DNA of 64,000 bases from Nostoc sp. CENA543 (GCF_002896875.1 NZ_CP023278.1:5092501-5156500); one strand, 5' to 3'; counted from the stretch's first letter, positions 35,565 to 44,438 are shown. Program-made: numbers and translations. Notes: generated by a model from the sequence alone, not told the origin.

Positions 35565-36070
35565 GTCAATTGGGGATGGTTATAGAAAATCGGACTTTTT
35601 TGTGAAATGACTCAACAAAAAAGTTTTTACTGATGGCTACTGCACAGATAGGAAGTAAATTTATATAGCCGCAGCAATATACATGAATCAATTTCCCAGT
35701 TAGATGCCATGAAATTGAATCATTTATATCTTAGGGAATATAAAATTTATTCCTCTACTATTTGAGTATCTACTGTTTTAATATAACCTGTCAAAAGTGA
35801 CAAGATTATGTCTAAATAAAATATTTTTTAGTGAATTAAAATGGCACTAAAGCGATGTGATTATGTGCTTTTTATCCAAGAAAATCTCTTTTAATCAATA
35901 TTTATTGAATGACTAATTCAGATACTTTTCATTTCCAACAAATCAATAATTAACTGATTAAATATCATTCAGCAAGCCCTAAATTAATATCCCATCTCTA
36001 GGTTTTGCGTCAGTCAGAAAACTCGTTAACATTCCGAGAAATTCTTTGTACTGACGCAACTCGTTAAGAT
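35565..36070. other. AT-rich intergenic region with a MITE-like hairpin
   Basis: About 500 bp, strongly AT-rich, no supportable gene. It carries the promoter of the DUF2808 gene at its left end. At 36005-36059 there is a small inverted repeat related to the one at 3894-3956. Confidence 0.5.
36005..36067. repeat. Small inverted-repeat element, GCGTCAGT arms
   Basis: TTGCGTCAGT (36005-36014) pairs with ACTGACGCAA (36050-36059). A 10-bp direct repeat AACTCGTTAA occurs inside (36020-36029) and at the right edge (36058-36067). Same core as the 3894-3956 element. Confidence 0.55.
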
Positions 36071-36259
36071 TTATACATCTATGTTAATCTGTTCTATCTG
36101 TCTAGCTGCTTTATCCCAGCGTTTGGCAGATGTCTCATCTTGCCAGTGATTACGTAAATTTTCTGCTTTTTTATGACAAATTCGCTCTAACATCTCTAAA
36201 ATGGCAGATAATGTTAATTTATCAATTAAAGCTTCTAAAACATCCATATTGTCTTTCAT
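36071..36259 (-). CDS. Small conserved hypothetical protein (62 aa)
   Basis: A 62-residue, largely helical, charged protein (MKDNMDVLEALIDKLTLSAILEMLERICHKKAENLR...). Regular spacing of hydrophobic residues and the absence of rare codons suggest a true gene. It resembles small uncharacterised cyanobacterial proteins, but I cannot name a family. No neighbour suggests a role. Confidence 0.55.
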   Translation of the reverse strand: MKDNMDVLEALIDKLTLSAILEMLERICHKKAENLRNHWQDETSAKRWDKAARQIEQINIDV

Positions 36260-36492
36260 ATCGTTAAATTAGTAAACATCCTTGATCCATCTATATGTTC
36301 AAGGTAAGCAAAGAAATTGAAGAACTTGTGAGGAGGAAATAGCAACGGGCGTTTGGGGTTTGGGAATGCTTAACTGTCTTAGTTTTTAGAGTCAATTATT
36401 TTTGTGGCGATGGGTACTATGAAAAGTACCTTGAAATATCAGGTAAGAGTTAAACATAGCCAACCTATCCCAACTATTAGTTTTAATGGCTT

Positions 36493-36828
36493 ATGCCCTT
36501 TTATCCCATGAAGACAAATCAGCAACCATCATCCAGCTTAAATAATGTGATAGATCAGATACATTCCGAACTCCGAGAAGATTCGGAAGAAACTGATGTA
36601 GATTATGAAGTGATTGAGTCTAGTATATTAACTACTGTTGTTCCAGAATGGTACGCGGAACAAGCACAACAGACTATGAGGACATTAAATTTTGACTTGC
36701 ACTTGGCAGTATGTGAGAGAGAAATAAGAAATAGTATTAGTGCAAGTTTAGAACCAATACCACTGCCTGATCCACGACAAATAGAAGTGACAATTTATAA
36801 TTTAAACGCCATTTTAGACGGATATTAA
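36493..36828 (+). CDS. Hypothetical acidic protein (111 aa)
   Basis: An acidic, soluble protein of up to 111 residues. The first ATG is 36493; the ATG five codons later (36508, MKTNQQPSSS) is an equally good start. Acidic residues cluster in residues 28-45 (ELREDSEETDVDYEVIES), with a Trp-Tyr motif after. It has no recognised domain. It is convergent with ilvB, separated by a perfect palindrome. Confidence 0.6.
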   Translation: MPFYPMKTNQQPSSSLNNVIDQIHSELREDSEETDVDYEVIESSILTTVVPEWYAEQAQQTMRTLNFDLHLAVCEREIRNSISASLEPIPLPDPRQIEVTIYNLNAILDGY

Positions 36829-36926
36829 AGCAACTATCAGTCTTAATGGCGTTATGGTGTGGAGAGTACACGAACAATTTACCCCAATGGGTTTGGTGTT
36901 TTGCTAGTGTGATTTTACTCAACTGT

Positions 36927-36960
36927 GTTGATTGTTGACTGTTAACAGTCAACAATCAAC
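36927..36960. terminator. 34-bp perfect palindrome between convergent genes
   Basis: GTTGATTGTTGACTGTT is followed immediately by its exact reverse complement (AACAGTCAACAATCAAC), with no spacer. The units resemble TTGACTG heptamers placed head to head. It begins just beyond the ilvB stop and could terminate both genes. Confidence 0.65.
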
Positions 36961-36964
36961 ATGA

Positions 36965-38869
36965 TTACAACTTAGTTCCGCACTCAGAACAGAAGTTATG
37001 GTTGGAGGCGTTTTTGGTGCCGCAATGGCTGCAATATACTGCTTCAATGTTGGTTTTTGGTGGCTGTTTGGGTAAACCAATCATTTGGGCGTTGCTCTTG
37101 CCTGGAGCTACCATTGGATAGCAGTTTTCGTCTTTGGTGACGTGGACATCTAGAATTACAGGGCCATTATGGGCTAACATTTGGGCGATCGCATCTTGTA
37201 ATTGCTCGCGTTTTGTGACTATGATTCCCTTAATTCCGTAGGCTTGGGCTAATAACTCAATGTCTGGCATCCCGACTTCCATGTTGGAACATGAGTAACG
37301 TTCACCGTGGAAGGCTTGTTGCCACTGACGTACCATTCCTTGCCAGCCATTATTCACAATAATGGTCTTGACACCAATACCGTATTGTGCAGCAGTTCCC
37401 AATTCTTGCAGACACATTTGGAAACTAGCATCACCGCTAATACAGACGACTTGTTCATCTGGGAAAGCCACCTTAGCACCGATAGCTGCGGGTAGACCAA
37501 AACCCATTGTGCCTAAGCCTGCGCTAGAAATCCAGCGTCGGGGGCCATTCTTGAGAAATTGTGCTGCCCACATTTGATGCTGACCAACATCAGTAGTGTA
37601 GAAGGCGTGGGGGGCTTGGTGTGCAACTTCCACAATCACTTCTTGGGGTGAGATGCTGTCTGGATGTTGGGGTACGACTAAAGGATATTCTTCCCGCCAA
37701 CGATTAATTAAATTCAGCCATTCGCTGGTTTGGTTGGGATTAAGTTTGACTTTGCCTTGTTTGCAGCGATGTAACATGTCAATTAAGACTTTCCGCACAT
37801 CACCCACAATGGGGACTTCGGGGACGCGGTTCTTACCAACTTCTGCGGGGTCAATATCAATATGAATGACTTTGGCACGGGAGGCGAATTCGTCTAATTT
37901 GCCGGTGACACGGTCATCAAATCTAGCACCAACGCAAATGAGCAAATCACAATCAGTTACGGCAAAGTTAGCGTAAGCTGTACCGTGCATTCCCAACATC
38001 CCCAAGGATAGGGGGTGATGTTCGTCAAAAGCACCGATACCCATCAAGGTAGTTGTGACGGGGATTTGGCATAATTCTGCTAATTCTTGAATTTCTGTGT
38101 GGGCATTAGATGCGATCGCACCCCCACCGACATACAGTAAAGGACGACGGCTTTCTTGAATTAACTGAATGGCGGCGTTGATTTGACGGGGATTTCCCTT
38201 CACGGTGGGGCGATATCCAGGTAGTTTGACTGTCCCTGGTTCTACAGGTACATAGTCAAATTCCTCAAACGCTACATCTTTCGGCACATCAATTAACACT
38301 GGGCCAGGACGACCGGTGCTAGCAATGTGAAATGCTTCAGCTACGATACGCGCCATATCGGCTGGGTCGCGCACTACATAGGAATGCTTCACAATGGGTA
38401 GAGTGATACCGTAGATGTCTGTCTCTTGGAAAGCATCCGTACCAATCATTTTCCGTGGTACTTGTCCGGTGACAATCACCATCGGAATCGAATCCATGTA
38501 AGCTGTCGCAATACCTGTGACTAAATTAGTCGCCCCAGGGCCAGAAGTACCAAAGCACACACCGACTTTACCAGTGGCGCGGGCATAACCATCGGCAGCA
38601 TGAGCCGCCCCCTGTTCGTGCCTCACGAGAATATGCTTAATACTGCCAGTTGCTTCTACTTTGTACAGGTCATCATAAATCGGTAGAATTGCCCCACCAG
38701 GGTAGCCAAAGATATATTCGACACCGTGGCGCAGGAGACTATCCAGTAGTGCAGAACCACCAGTGACCCGTTTTGGGAACACATCTGATGATTTAGAGCT
38801 GACAGATTGGGTATGTTGCTCTGTTTGTGAGGGACTAGTCGGGGAAGGCAAGCTCACAGTCACGATCAA
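36965..38869 (-). CDS. ilvB: Acetolactate synthase large (catalytic) subunit
   Basis: This ThDP/FAD enzyme catalyses the first common step of valine, leucine and isoleucine synthesis. The 634-residue protein has the three expected domains: N-terminal ThDP pyrimidine domain ([22 protein letters not shown], catalytic Glu in the [15 protein letters not shown] block), central FAD-type domain, and C-terminal ThDP domain with GDASFQM..N motif. Beyond the normal end it carries a short zinc ribbon, with Cys613, Cys616, Cys627 and Cys630 ([18 protein letters not shown]). The regulatory subunit ilvN is not in the window. The gene is monocistronic. Confidence 0.95.
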   Translation of the reverse strand: MIVTVSLPSPTSPSQTEQHTQSVSSKSSDVFPKRVTGGSALLDSLLRHGVEYIFGYPGGAILPIYDDLYKVEATGSIKHILVRHEQGAAHAADGYARATGKVGVCFGTSGPGATNLVTGIATAYMDSIPMVIVTGQVPRKMIGTDAFQETDIYGITLPIVKHSYVVRDPADMARIVAEAFHIASTGRPGPVLIDVPKDVAFEEFDYVPVEPGTVKLPGYRPTVKGNPRQINAAIQLIQESRRPLLYVGGGAIASNAHTEIQELAELCQIPVTTTLMGIGAFDEHHPLSLGMLGMHGTAYANFAVTDCDLLICVGARFDDRVTGKLDEFASRAKVIHIDIDPAEVGKNRVPEVPIVGDVRKVLIDMLHRCKQGKVKLNPNQTSEWLNLINRWREEYPLVVPQHPDSISPQEVIVEVAHQAPHAFYTTDVGQHQMWAAQFLKNGPRRWISSAGLGTMGFGLPAAIGAKVAFPDEQVVCISGDASFQMCLQELGTAAQYGIGVKTIIVNNGWQGMVRQWQQAFHGERYSCSNMEVGMPDIELLAQAYGIKGIIVTKREQLQDAIAQMLAHNGPVILDVHVTKDENCYPMVAPGKSNAQMIGLPKQPPKTNIEAVYCSHCGTKNASNHNFCSECGTKL

Positions 38870-39182
38870 ACCTCAGAGGATAGCTAAGTTAATACGAAAT
38901 TTCTGTATTTAATATTTCAATTTTAGTTGAAAATTTCAACCAAGTTATGACTGAAAATTATATCTTGAGGATGTAGCTAAGGCACGAATATCGTGTATGA
39001 GCCTGCCTGTACAAGATGACCCGTGCTTCTAGTTTAGAACTGAAGCAGGTCATATTGGTTAATTTTTCCTGACTTAGCAAAATTGGAGAGGGTGTAAGGG
39101 TGTAGGGGTGTAAGGGTGTAGGGGTTAAAAAGTTGAATTATTGCTCGTTTTTCCCAATTCCCAATTCCCAATGCCCTATACC
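38870..39182. other. ilvB upstream region and GTGTAAGG-type repeats
   Basis: Next to the ilvB start there is AT-rich promoter DNA. From 39087 to 39175 there are GGGTGTAAGGGTGTAGGGGTGTAAGG units and CCCAATTCCCAATTCCCAATGCCC. No gene. Confidence 0.6.
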
Positions 39183-39836
39183 CTATAAACTATTAGGAAT
39201 ACCTACGACAGCACAGGGGAAATTAGGGCTGATCTGTTGAATGAGGGGGTGATAAATAGATTTACACCCTAAAAATAAGATGTCAGCTGATTCAATTTCT
39301 ACTACTGTTTTCAGTTCTTGACTGAGATTACCAAAGCGTAGATGTGATTTAAAAGAACCTTGCCATTCTTCTGCCAGGCTTCTAGCTTGCCACAGAATCC
39401 TATCAGCTTCTTGGATTGTGTTTAGTGTCTTTTGTTGTACATTGGATACAGTTTCCCGCGCAGTTGGGTGTATTAATATAGATGTGTGCGATTTGGATAT
39501 TTCACTGGCGGAAGATGCAAAGTTTGGTAATTTGCTATTCAGCTTCAGTGGATGATATTTTGCCTCGCGATAGCCGTCTTCTACGACATAAACAGCTTGG
39601 ACTACCACTTCTTGATTAGCGGCTAATCGGGTTTGATGTGCAATCCAAAAAGCTATGTCTAATGCGGTATGGCTACTAGGAGAAGCATCATAACCCACAA
39701 TTAAGTTTATTGTTCTATTGATTGAGGCCTGCTCAGGAAAAGCTGGCTTTGGTTCGGGAAGTAATAAGATTTGCTCGATGATATCGTCCCGACCCATCGC
39801 ACTTTGCAACCGGGCTAACATTGGCTTGATGTTCAC
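39183..39836 (-). CDS. Universal stress protein family (UspA-like)
   Basis: A 217-residue protein whose C-terminal part forms a UspA fold: NLIVGYDASPSSHTALDIAFWIAHQTR near residue 45, a long variable insert (about 85-125), then an end FGNLSQELKTVVEIESADILFLGCKSIYHPLIQ. The ATP-binding G-2x-G-9x-G(S/T) motif is not intact, so it may not bind ATP. The remains of a c-di-AMP riboswitch lie upstream (39961-40308), split by repeat DNA. In cyanobacteria this riboswitch class often controls osmotic or ion-transport genes. Residues SNVQQKTL are identical to the N-terminus of the repeat peptide at 14 kb. Function is unknown beyond the family. Confidence 0.75.
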   Translation of the reverse strand: MNIKPMLARLQSAMGRDDIIEQILLLPEPKPAFPEQASINRTINLIVGYDASPSSHTALDIAFWIAHQTRLAANQEVVVQAVYVVEDGYREAKYHPLKLNSKLPNFASSASEISKSHTSILIHPTARETVSNVQQKTLNTIQEADRILWQARSLAEEWQGSFKSHLRFGNLSQELKTVVEIESADILFLGCKSIYHPLIQQISPNFPCAVVGIPNSL

Positions 39837-39960
39837 AGCTTTGACTTCTCCTAAACTTAACTAACAATGAATGAGAAGTAGGGTTAACACGAATAAATCG
39901 AGATTTATCCGCTAGGAATCCCCAATAACAACTGGTAATAAAGCCAAAGTTTTGGGGGTT

Positions 39961-40308
39961 CCTTCCATTGCCGACGGAGTTAGCTGACGGGCTAAGACTG
40001 GAAGGTGTCTTTCTTATGAGTGACGCGGTGTTATACCAATTCACAATTCGCAATGGACTAACGTCCCGCTTCGCTAACGCAATTCGCAATTAAAAAACTT
40101 AGATGCAGCAAAACTTTCAGGGTTTACATCTGTATCAGGTTTTTCGTGAAATGGTGTTAGGGGTAGCACGGCGTTGAGCCGATGTTGAGTAATTAGTTGC
40201 TCCCTTAGTGACACTCGCAGATGCTTCACTCTATATATTTAAGATGCGCCCCATAATTTGGTTCCTCCGCTTCAAATTTCGGTTAACTGAATTTGAATTA
40301 GGCGACCC
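39961..40308 (-). promoter_or_regulatory. c-di-AMP (ydaO/yuaA) riboswitch split by an interspersed repeat
   Basis: Read on the minus strand, 40308-40197 gives the 5' half with GCGGAGGAACC and ATGGGGCGCATC, and 40007-39961 gives the 3' half with CCCGTCAGCTAACTCCGTCGGC. These are hallmark blocks of the ydaO class and align with the intact copy at 43915-44092. Between AGCAACT (about 40196) and CCTTCCAG (about 40006) lie about 185 bp of the dispersed repeat family. The pairing CTTCCA/TGGAAG around the 3' half is retained. It may fold with the insert as a peripheral loop, or be dead. Confidence 0.65.
40010..40195. repeat. Interspersed repeat inserted in a riboswitch
   Basis: The segment contains TTATACCAATTCACAATTCGC, ATGGACTAACGTCCCGCTTCGCTAACGCAATTCGC, the GATACAGAT...TGCTGCATCT module (reverse orientation) and a TGTTAGGGGTAGCACGGCGTTGAGCC copy. 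All four parts also occur in other gaps of the window. Confidence 0.75.
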
Positions 40309-40330
40309 ACTACAGAAATCATAAATCACT

Positions 40331-41167
40331 TTATTCTTCGTGAGCAAAATATTGATCGAGAAAGTTGAGTGCGTGATTGCGGATTTCAAAGTATTCTTTA
40401 GAGTTACGGATAGCAGCGCGATCGCGTGGATGAGGAAAGGGTACTTCTAAGATTTCCCCAATGGTAGCGGCTGGCCCGTTAGTCATTAATACGATGCGAT
40501 CGGACATATAAATAGCTTCATCAACATCGTGAGTAATCATCATCACTGCTTGCCGATTACTTTCCCAAATATCTAAAACTTGCCTTTGCAATTTACCTCT
40601 AGTTAGAGCATCTAATGCACCGAAAGGTTCATCCATGAGTAACATTTTTGGACGAATTGCTAAGGCTCTGGCAATGCCCACTCGTTGTTTCATACCTCCA
40701 GAAATTTCATCAGGATATTTGTCTGCTGCCGCCGTTAAGTTTACCATTGCCAAGTGTTCGTTCACAATGCTAATTTTTTCAGCCCGATTAGCATTTTTTA
40801 ACACTTCATCGACAGCTAGGCGAATATTGTCTCTAACTGTTAACCAAGGTAACAAAGAATAGTTTTGAAATATCATCATTCTTTCTGCACCAGGCTTGCG
40901 AATCTCTTTCCCATCAAGACGTACAGAGCCAGAAGTGAGTCTTTCTAAGCCCGCTACAATTTTTAACAAAGTCGATTTACCGCAACCGGAATGTCCGATG
41001 ACAGAAATAAATTCATCTTCACCAATGGTTAAATTCACATCATTAAGTACGATAAAGTTACCCTTATCTGGTGTCGGATAAGACTTCACTAAATTTTCGA
41101 TTTCTAAAAAGTTAGGTCTGGACATAGGTGGTTGATGAGCATTGACGGTTAAAGGTGTAGATTTCAT
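40331..41167 (-). CDS. ABC transporter ATP-binding protein (nitrate/bicarbonate/taurine type)
   Basis: A 278-residue ATPase of the NrtD/SsuB/TauB class. Walker A is GHSGCGKSTLLK, the ABC signature ISGGMKQRVGIARAL, Walker B LLMDEPFGALD, and the switch His follows in MITHDVDEAI. It lacks the NrtA-like C-terminal extension seen in NrtC and CmpC. It is the third gene of a minus-strand operon with the permease and the substrate-binding protein; the start has AGGA 11 bp upstream. The cytoplasmic pair would energise uptake of an anion or sulphonate. Substrate is not determined. Confidence 0.9.
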   Translation of the reverse strand: MKSTPLTVNAHQPPMSRPNFLEIENLVKSYPTPDKGNFIVLNDVNLTIGEDEFISVIGHSGCGKSTLLKIVAGLERLTSGSVRLDGKEIRKPGAERMMIFQNYSLLPWLTVRDNIRLAVDEVLKNANRAEKISIVNEHLAMVNLTAAADKYPDEISGGMKQRVGIARALAIRPKMLLMDEPFGALDALTRGKLQRQVLDIWESNRQAVMMITHDVDEAIYMSDRIVLMTNGPAATIGEILEVPFPHPRDRAAIRNSKEYFEIRNHALNFLDQYFAHEE

Positions 41168-41212
41168 GTCAATTATTCCTATTGATTGTTAACTATTGAC
41201 TATTGCTTGATT

Positions 41213-42655
41213 TCAAGACATAAAAAATCGGGTTGGTGCGTTGGCTCTAATGGCAAAGCTATTTAAATAACCAACGGGGTCACTAGGATCAAAGCTTTTT
41301 CTATCAATGAATACTTCTGGTGGTTCAACTTTATAGTCGTCTTTAGGGCATTCAATGGCCATTTCACCTGCTATTTCCCGATATAAATCGCTTTTCCAGG
41401 CTCTTGCCGCTAATTTTTCGGCATCTTTAGGAAATTCTTTGATTTGTCCCCAACGGGCGGCTTGAGTCATTAACCACAGACTTCTGGATCTCCATAAAAA
41501 TGTCGCGTGTTCACCCGGTACTTTGGGTAGATTGTCAGGAATATCAAAGAAAATAGTTGTATCTGTGGCGTTGATGGTGCGGTCTTTACCATCAAAACCA
41601 CCATAGTTGTAATTCCCCAGAATTCCAGGTGCAGTAAATTTAGTTATTGGTGCATTGGGATTTTTGGGTTTTGCACCTGTAAAGGAACGGTCTGTTAATA
41701 ATTCAGCGATTTCTTGGCGATTTTCTGGCTTGCTGCAATATTGACAAGCTTCTATCATGGCTTTGACTAACGAACGATAGGTTTTGGGATATTTTTCAAT
41801 GAAGGATTCCATCACTCCCAATAACCTATCTGGGTGTCCTAGCCAGATTTCTTTACCTTGGGCAAAAGTAAAACCGATGTTTTCATTACCTGTAATGGCT
41901 CTAGTGTTCCAGGGTTCGGCTACCATATAGGCTTGCATAGCCCCTATTCTGACGTTCGTCACCATCTGGGGTGGTGGAACTATGATGATGCGGAATTCTT
42001 TGAGAGGATCAACACCAGCCGCCGCAGAGATATAACGCAAAAAGTATTCGTAAATAGCGGAACTTAGAACTACAGCCCAGACTTTATTTTCTGGTGCTTG
42101 TTTGGCAAAGTAGGCTCTAAAATCTTTGCCGAAAGCTTCTAATGCGCCATCGCCATATTGTTGTTGATATTCATACCAAGGACGTAAACCAAAATCCCAC
42201 ATAGCTTTGTTCATGGTCATGGCGTTTCCGTGGTGATGAATGGTCATGGCTGCACACAAGGGGGCGTGGCGTGCGCCTTCTGCACCGATGCGGGCGTTGG
42301 TGACTGCGCCGGAAACGACGGGGGACGCATCTAAGCGACCAAAAATTAAACCATCACGGGAGTTAGCCCAACTAGCTTCGCGGTTGAGTTGGACGTTTAA
42401 GCCATATTTGCGAAAAAAGCCTTTTTTCCAGGCGATCGCAAATGGCGCACAATCATTAACGGGAACGTATCCCACAATTAAGTCTGGTTTTTCTAGGTCT
42501 TGGGGTCTGACTACTGGTTGTACGGCTAAGGCTTCCTCCGTTAGTCCTTTGGCTGATTTATCTGCTGATACAGCACAGGAGGAAAGTGTCATACCTGCGG
42601 TAGTCGCGCCTATACCTTTAATAAAATCTCGTCTTGTCCAGTTAAAGTTATTCAT
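41213..42655 (-). CDS. ABC transporter substrate-binding protein, Tat lipoprotein (NrtA/CmpA-like)
   Basis: I place the start at ATG 42655 (480 residues), preceded by AGAGG on the minus strand; a longer frame to 42754 would run into a transposon remnant and lacks family similarity. The N-terminus is a twin-arginine signal (TRRDFIKGIG, Arg8-Arg9) ending in a lipobox LSSC (Cys27), so it should be an exported lipoprotein. The body has the NrtA/SsuA-type fold with LIVGYVPVNDCAPFAIAWKKGFF and NARIGAEGARHAPL. Relatives bind nitrate, nitrite, bicarbonate or taurine; which applies here cannot be told from the sequence. It is 45 bp upstream of the ATPase gene. Confidence 0.88.
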   Translation of the reverse strand: MNNFNWTRRDFIKGIGATTAGMTLSSCAVSADKSAKGLTEEALAVQPVVRPQDLEKPDLIVGYVPVNDCAPFAIAWKKGFFRKYGLNVQLNREASWANSRDGLIFGRLDASPVVSGAVTNARIGAEGARHAPLCAAMTIHHHGNAMTMNKAMWDFGLRPWYEYQQQYGDGALEAFGKDFRAYFAKQAPENKVWAVVLSSAIYEYFLRYISAAAGVDPLKEFRIIIVPPPQMVTNVRIGAMQAYMVAEPWNTRAITGNENIGFTFAQGKEIWLGHPDRLLGVMESFIEKYPKTYRSLVKAMIEACQYCSKPENRQEIAELLTDRSFTGAKPKNPNAPITKFTAPGILGNYNYGGFDGKDRTINATDTTIFFDIPDNLPKVPGEHATFLWRSRSLWLMTQAARWGQIKEFPKDAEKLAARAWKSDLYREIAGEMAIECPKDDYKVEPPEVFIDRKSFDPSDPVGYLNSFAIRANAPTRFFMS

Positions 42656-42664
42656 CGAAACCTC

Positions 42665-42861
42665 TGGGTCTGAAACCCCGTCCTTATAGGACGGCTTTGT
42701 GCTACAGTTAATTACATACCGAGGGACATCCGGGAATTTAAGTCTGTGGAGCAAACATAAGACCGAAAAACCTTTGGGGTGGAGGCAGTTGCTAAGAAGC
42801 AGAAATCTAAGCCGTGAGACTTAGAGAATCCTTTCACCTTTAGGTCAAGGAGTATGTCAAG
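42665..42861 (+). mobile_element. IS200/IS605-derived remnant with tnpB tail/omega-RNA-like right end
   Basis: The left part (42665-42697) has GGGTCTGAAACCCCG and the hairpin CCGTCCT-TAT-AGGACGG, typical of IS200/IS605 left ends. The right part carries CTGTGGAGC..GGTGGAGGCAGTTGCTAAGAAGCAGAAATC, an AAGCCGTGAGACTTAG hairpin, and CCTTTCACCTTTAGGTCAAGG ending GTATGTCAAG, which matches the tnpB 3'/omega-RNA/right-end region of such elements. Broken frames still read EFKSVEQT and [15 protein letters not shown] as a tnpB C-terminus would. No transposase remains. It lies between the permease and binding-protein genes, antisense to them. Confidence 0.6.
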
Positions 42862-42956
42862 TGGCGTTGAATAATTTAATTAGCTCACGCATAAGTGTAG
42901 AGGCGCACAGAGAATCTGCGTCTATTAAGTGTTATGGAAGGTTCGTCTGTTCCCTT

Positions 42957-43808
42957 TTATTTAGGAGCGACGGGACGATGGGTGACTAATTCTTGCAGTT
43001 TGCCGACGGCAAAGTCTAGGATGAGTCCAGTTAAACCGATGACGAGTACCGCTAGAAACACTGAACTCAGGTTTAAACGACTCCATTCATCCCAGACAAA
43101 AAAGCCTATCCCAACACCACCAGTGAGCATTTCTACTGCAACGATGACCAGCCACGCAATTCCTAAGCTGATTCTCAGTCCTGTGAAAATGTAGGGTAAA
43201 CTGGCAGGCCAGATAATTTTGGTGATGCGCCGCCATTGGGGCATTTCTAAAACTTGGGCGACATCTATATAATCTTTGGGGACGCTGGCAACTCCCAAGG
43301 CTGTATTAATGATGGTTGGCCATAGGGAGGTGATAAAAATTACGAAAATTGCCGAAGGATCGGCTAGGTTAAAGATGGCGAGGGCTATGGGTAGCCAAGC
43401 TAGCGGTGATACGGGTTTGAAAATTTGAATGATGGGATTGAGTGCTAGCATGGCAGGTCTAGACATCCCAATCAAAAATCCTAGAGGAATTGCCACTACT
43501 GCACTAAGGGCAAAGCCTATGAGTACGCGACGTAAGCTAGCTATCAATAACCAACCAATGCCTAAGTTACCGGGGCCTCTTTGATAGAAAGGGTTGAGAA
43601 TGTAGTCTAAGTTGGCGGCTAAGGCTTCTGGTGGTGTGGGCATTAACTCATGATTTGCTAATGCAATCACCCACCACAGTAATATAATCCCTAAAAAACC
43701 TATAATGGGTAGTAATACTACATCCCGCATAATTACAGGTTTAGTCTTTTTCCAGACAGCCTGACTGGTGACAGCCAAAATAGCTGCCAAATTTAATTGC
43801 AGTATCAT
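42957..43808 (-). CDS. ABC transporter permease (NrtB/SsuC/TauC type)
   Basis: The permease of the same transporter, about 283 residues from ATG 43808, which has TTGAGG upstream. The frame stays open to an ATG at 43889, but that would place the start within the riboswitch expression platform and before an intrinsic terminator, so the shorter form is right. Six or so membrane helices are visible, with the EAA loop EMPQWRRITKIIWPASLPYIFTGLRISLG coupling to the ATPase. First gene of the operon; expression is probably controlled by the c-di-AMP riboswitch upstream. Confidence 0.9.
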   Translation of the reverse strand: MILQLNLAAILAVTSQAVWKKTKPVIMRDVVLLPIIGFLGIILLWWVIALANHELMPTPPEALAANLDYILNPFYQRGPGNLGIGWLLIASLRRVLIGFALSAVVAIPLGFLIGMSRPAMLALNPIIQIFKPVSPLAWLPIALAIFNLADPSAIFVIFITSLWPTIINTALGVASVPKDYIDVAQVLEMPQWRRITKIIWPASLPYIFTGLRISLGIAWLVIVAVEMLTGGVGIGFFVWDEWSRLNLSSVFLAVLVIGLTGLILDFAVGKLQELVTHRPVAPK

Positions 43809-43841
43809 AGACGCAACCTCAACAGAGTTAAGTGCAGGTAC

Positions 43842-43868
43842 AAAAAAACCGAGCAGTACCAGCCTCGG
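43842..43868 (-). terminator. Intrinsic terminator of the riboswitch expression platform
   Basis: On the minus strand CCGAG (43868-43864) pairs with CTCGG (43853-43849) around a 10-nt loop and is followed by seven T. It lies between the riboswitch aptamer and the permease start, as expected for transcriptional control. Confidence 0.75.
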
Positions 43869-43914
43869 ACACTGATGAGAGCTAAACATTAAAAAAATGC
43901 TGTCTCTTCAGTCT

Positions 43915-44092
43915 CCTCTCAATGCCTACGAAGTTAGCTGACGGGCTAGGGCTGAGAGTTGCCCCTCTTGAGAGAGTCTAGAGTTATCTGAAATCGTGTA
44001 ACTCTTAGGTAATTACTTTCTACAAGATACGCCCCAAAATTGGTTCCTCCGCTCCAACTAGATTATGATTTTTAGTTGGATTAGGCTGACTT
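43915..44092 (-). promoter_or_regulatory. Cyclic-di-AMP (ydaO/yuaA) riboswitch, apparently intact
   Basis: Read on the minus strand from 44092: GCCTAAT, a CCAACT..AGTTGG stem, GGAGCGGAGGAACC, TTTTGGGGCGTATC, GGGGCAACTCTCAG, then AGCCCGTCAGCTAACTTCGTAGGC. These match the conserved blocks of the ydaO class (Bacillus: GGGGGACCCAA, GGGGTGAATC, CCGTCAGCTAACCTCGTAAGCG). The closing stem GCCTA/TAGGC and CTCTCA/TGAGAG are both present. High c-di-AMP normally turns such genes off. It precedes the ABC transporter operon. Confidence 0.8.
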
Positions 44093-44438
44093 ACTCATAT
44101 AGATATTAGTGACAAAATTTTATCATCTTTTTTAGGTATAAGCAACATTTGAATCATAAATGTTGTTTATTAAAATGCTCAGAGTTTTTATCAGATTAGT
44201 CAATGTTAGTGTATCAAGAAGGGTTTCAGAGAGATTTCACCAGAAATTCTACAATTTATGTGAAAAATTATCTAGAATCAATGGTTGTATTGTGAAAGGA
44301 TGGGCTAGAATTGGGAGCCTAATAATATATTTCAAGTGATAGATGAAATTTTTAGCTGTTTTCTATAATTGTCACTCCACTCGTTACACTAATGACATAT
44401 AGAATTTAGTCCTCTATCACCTAGCCGATTTTAAAAGC
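44093..44438. other. Divergent upstream region
   Basis: About 345 AT-rich bp between the riboswitch and the next histidine kinase gene. It must contain promoters of both, but no consensus site stands out. No gene seen. Confidence 0.4.

Noticed and set aside
40010-40089. Minus-strand ORF across 39733-40089 as a longer stress-related protein
   Set aside because: It overlaps the universal stress gene in another frame and runs through riboswitch and repeat DNA; composition is not protein-like.
42656-42754. 33-residue N-terminal extension of the ABC binding protein
   Set aside because: The extension is translated from the IS605-like remnant, and the Tat signal and RBS fit the ATG at 42655.
43809-43889. 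27-residue N-terminal extension of the permease
   Set aside because: It spans an intrinsic terminator and the end of the riboswitch; the ATG at 43808 has an RBS.
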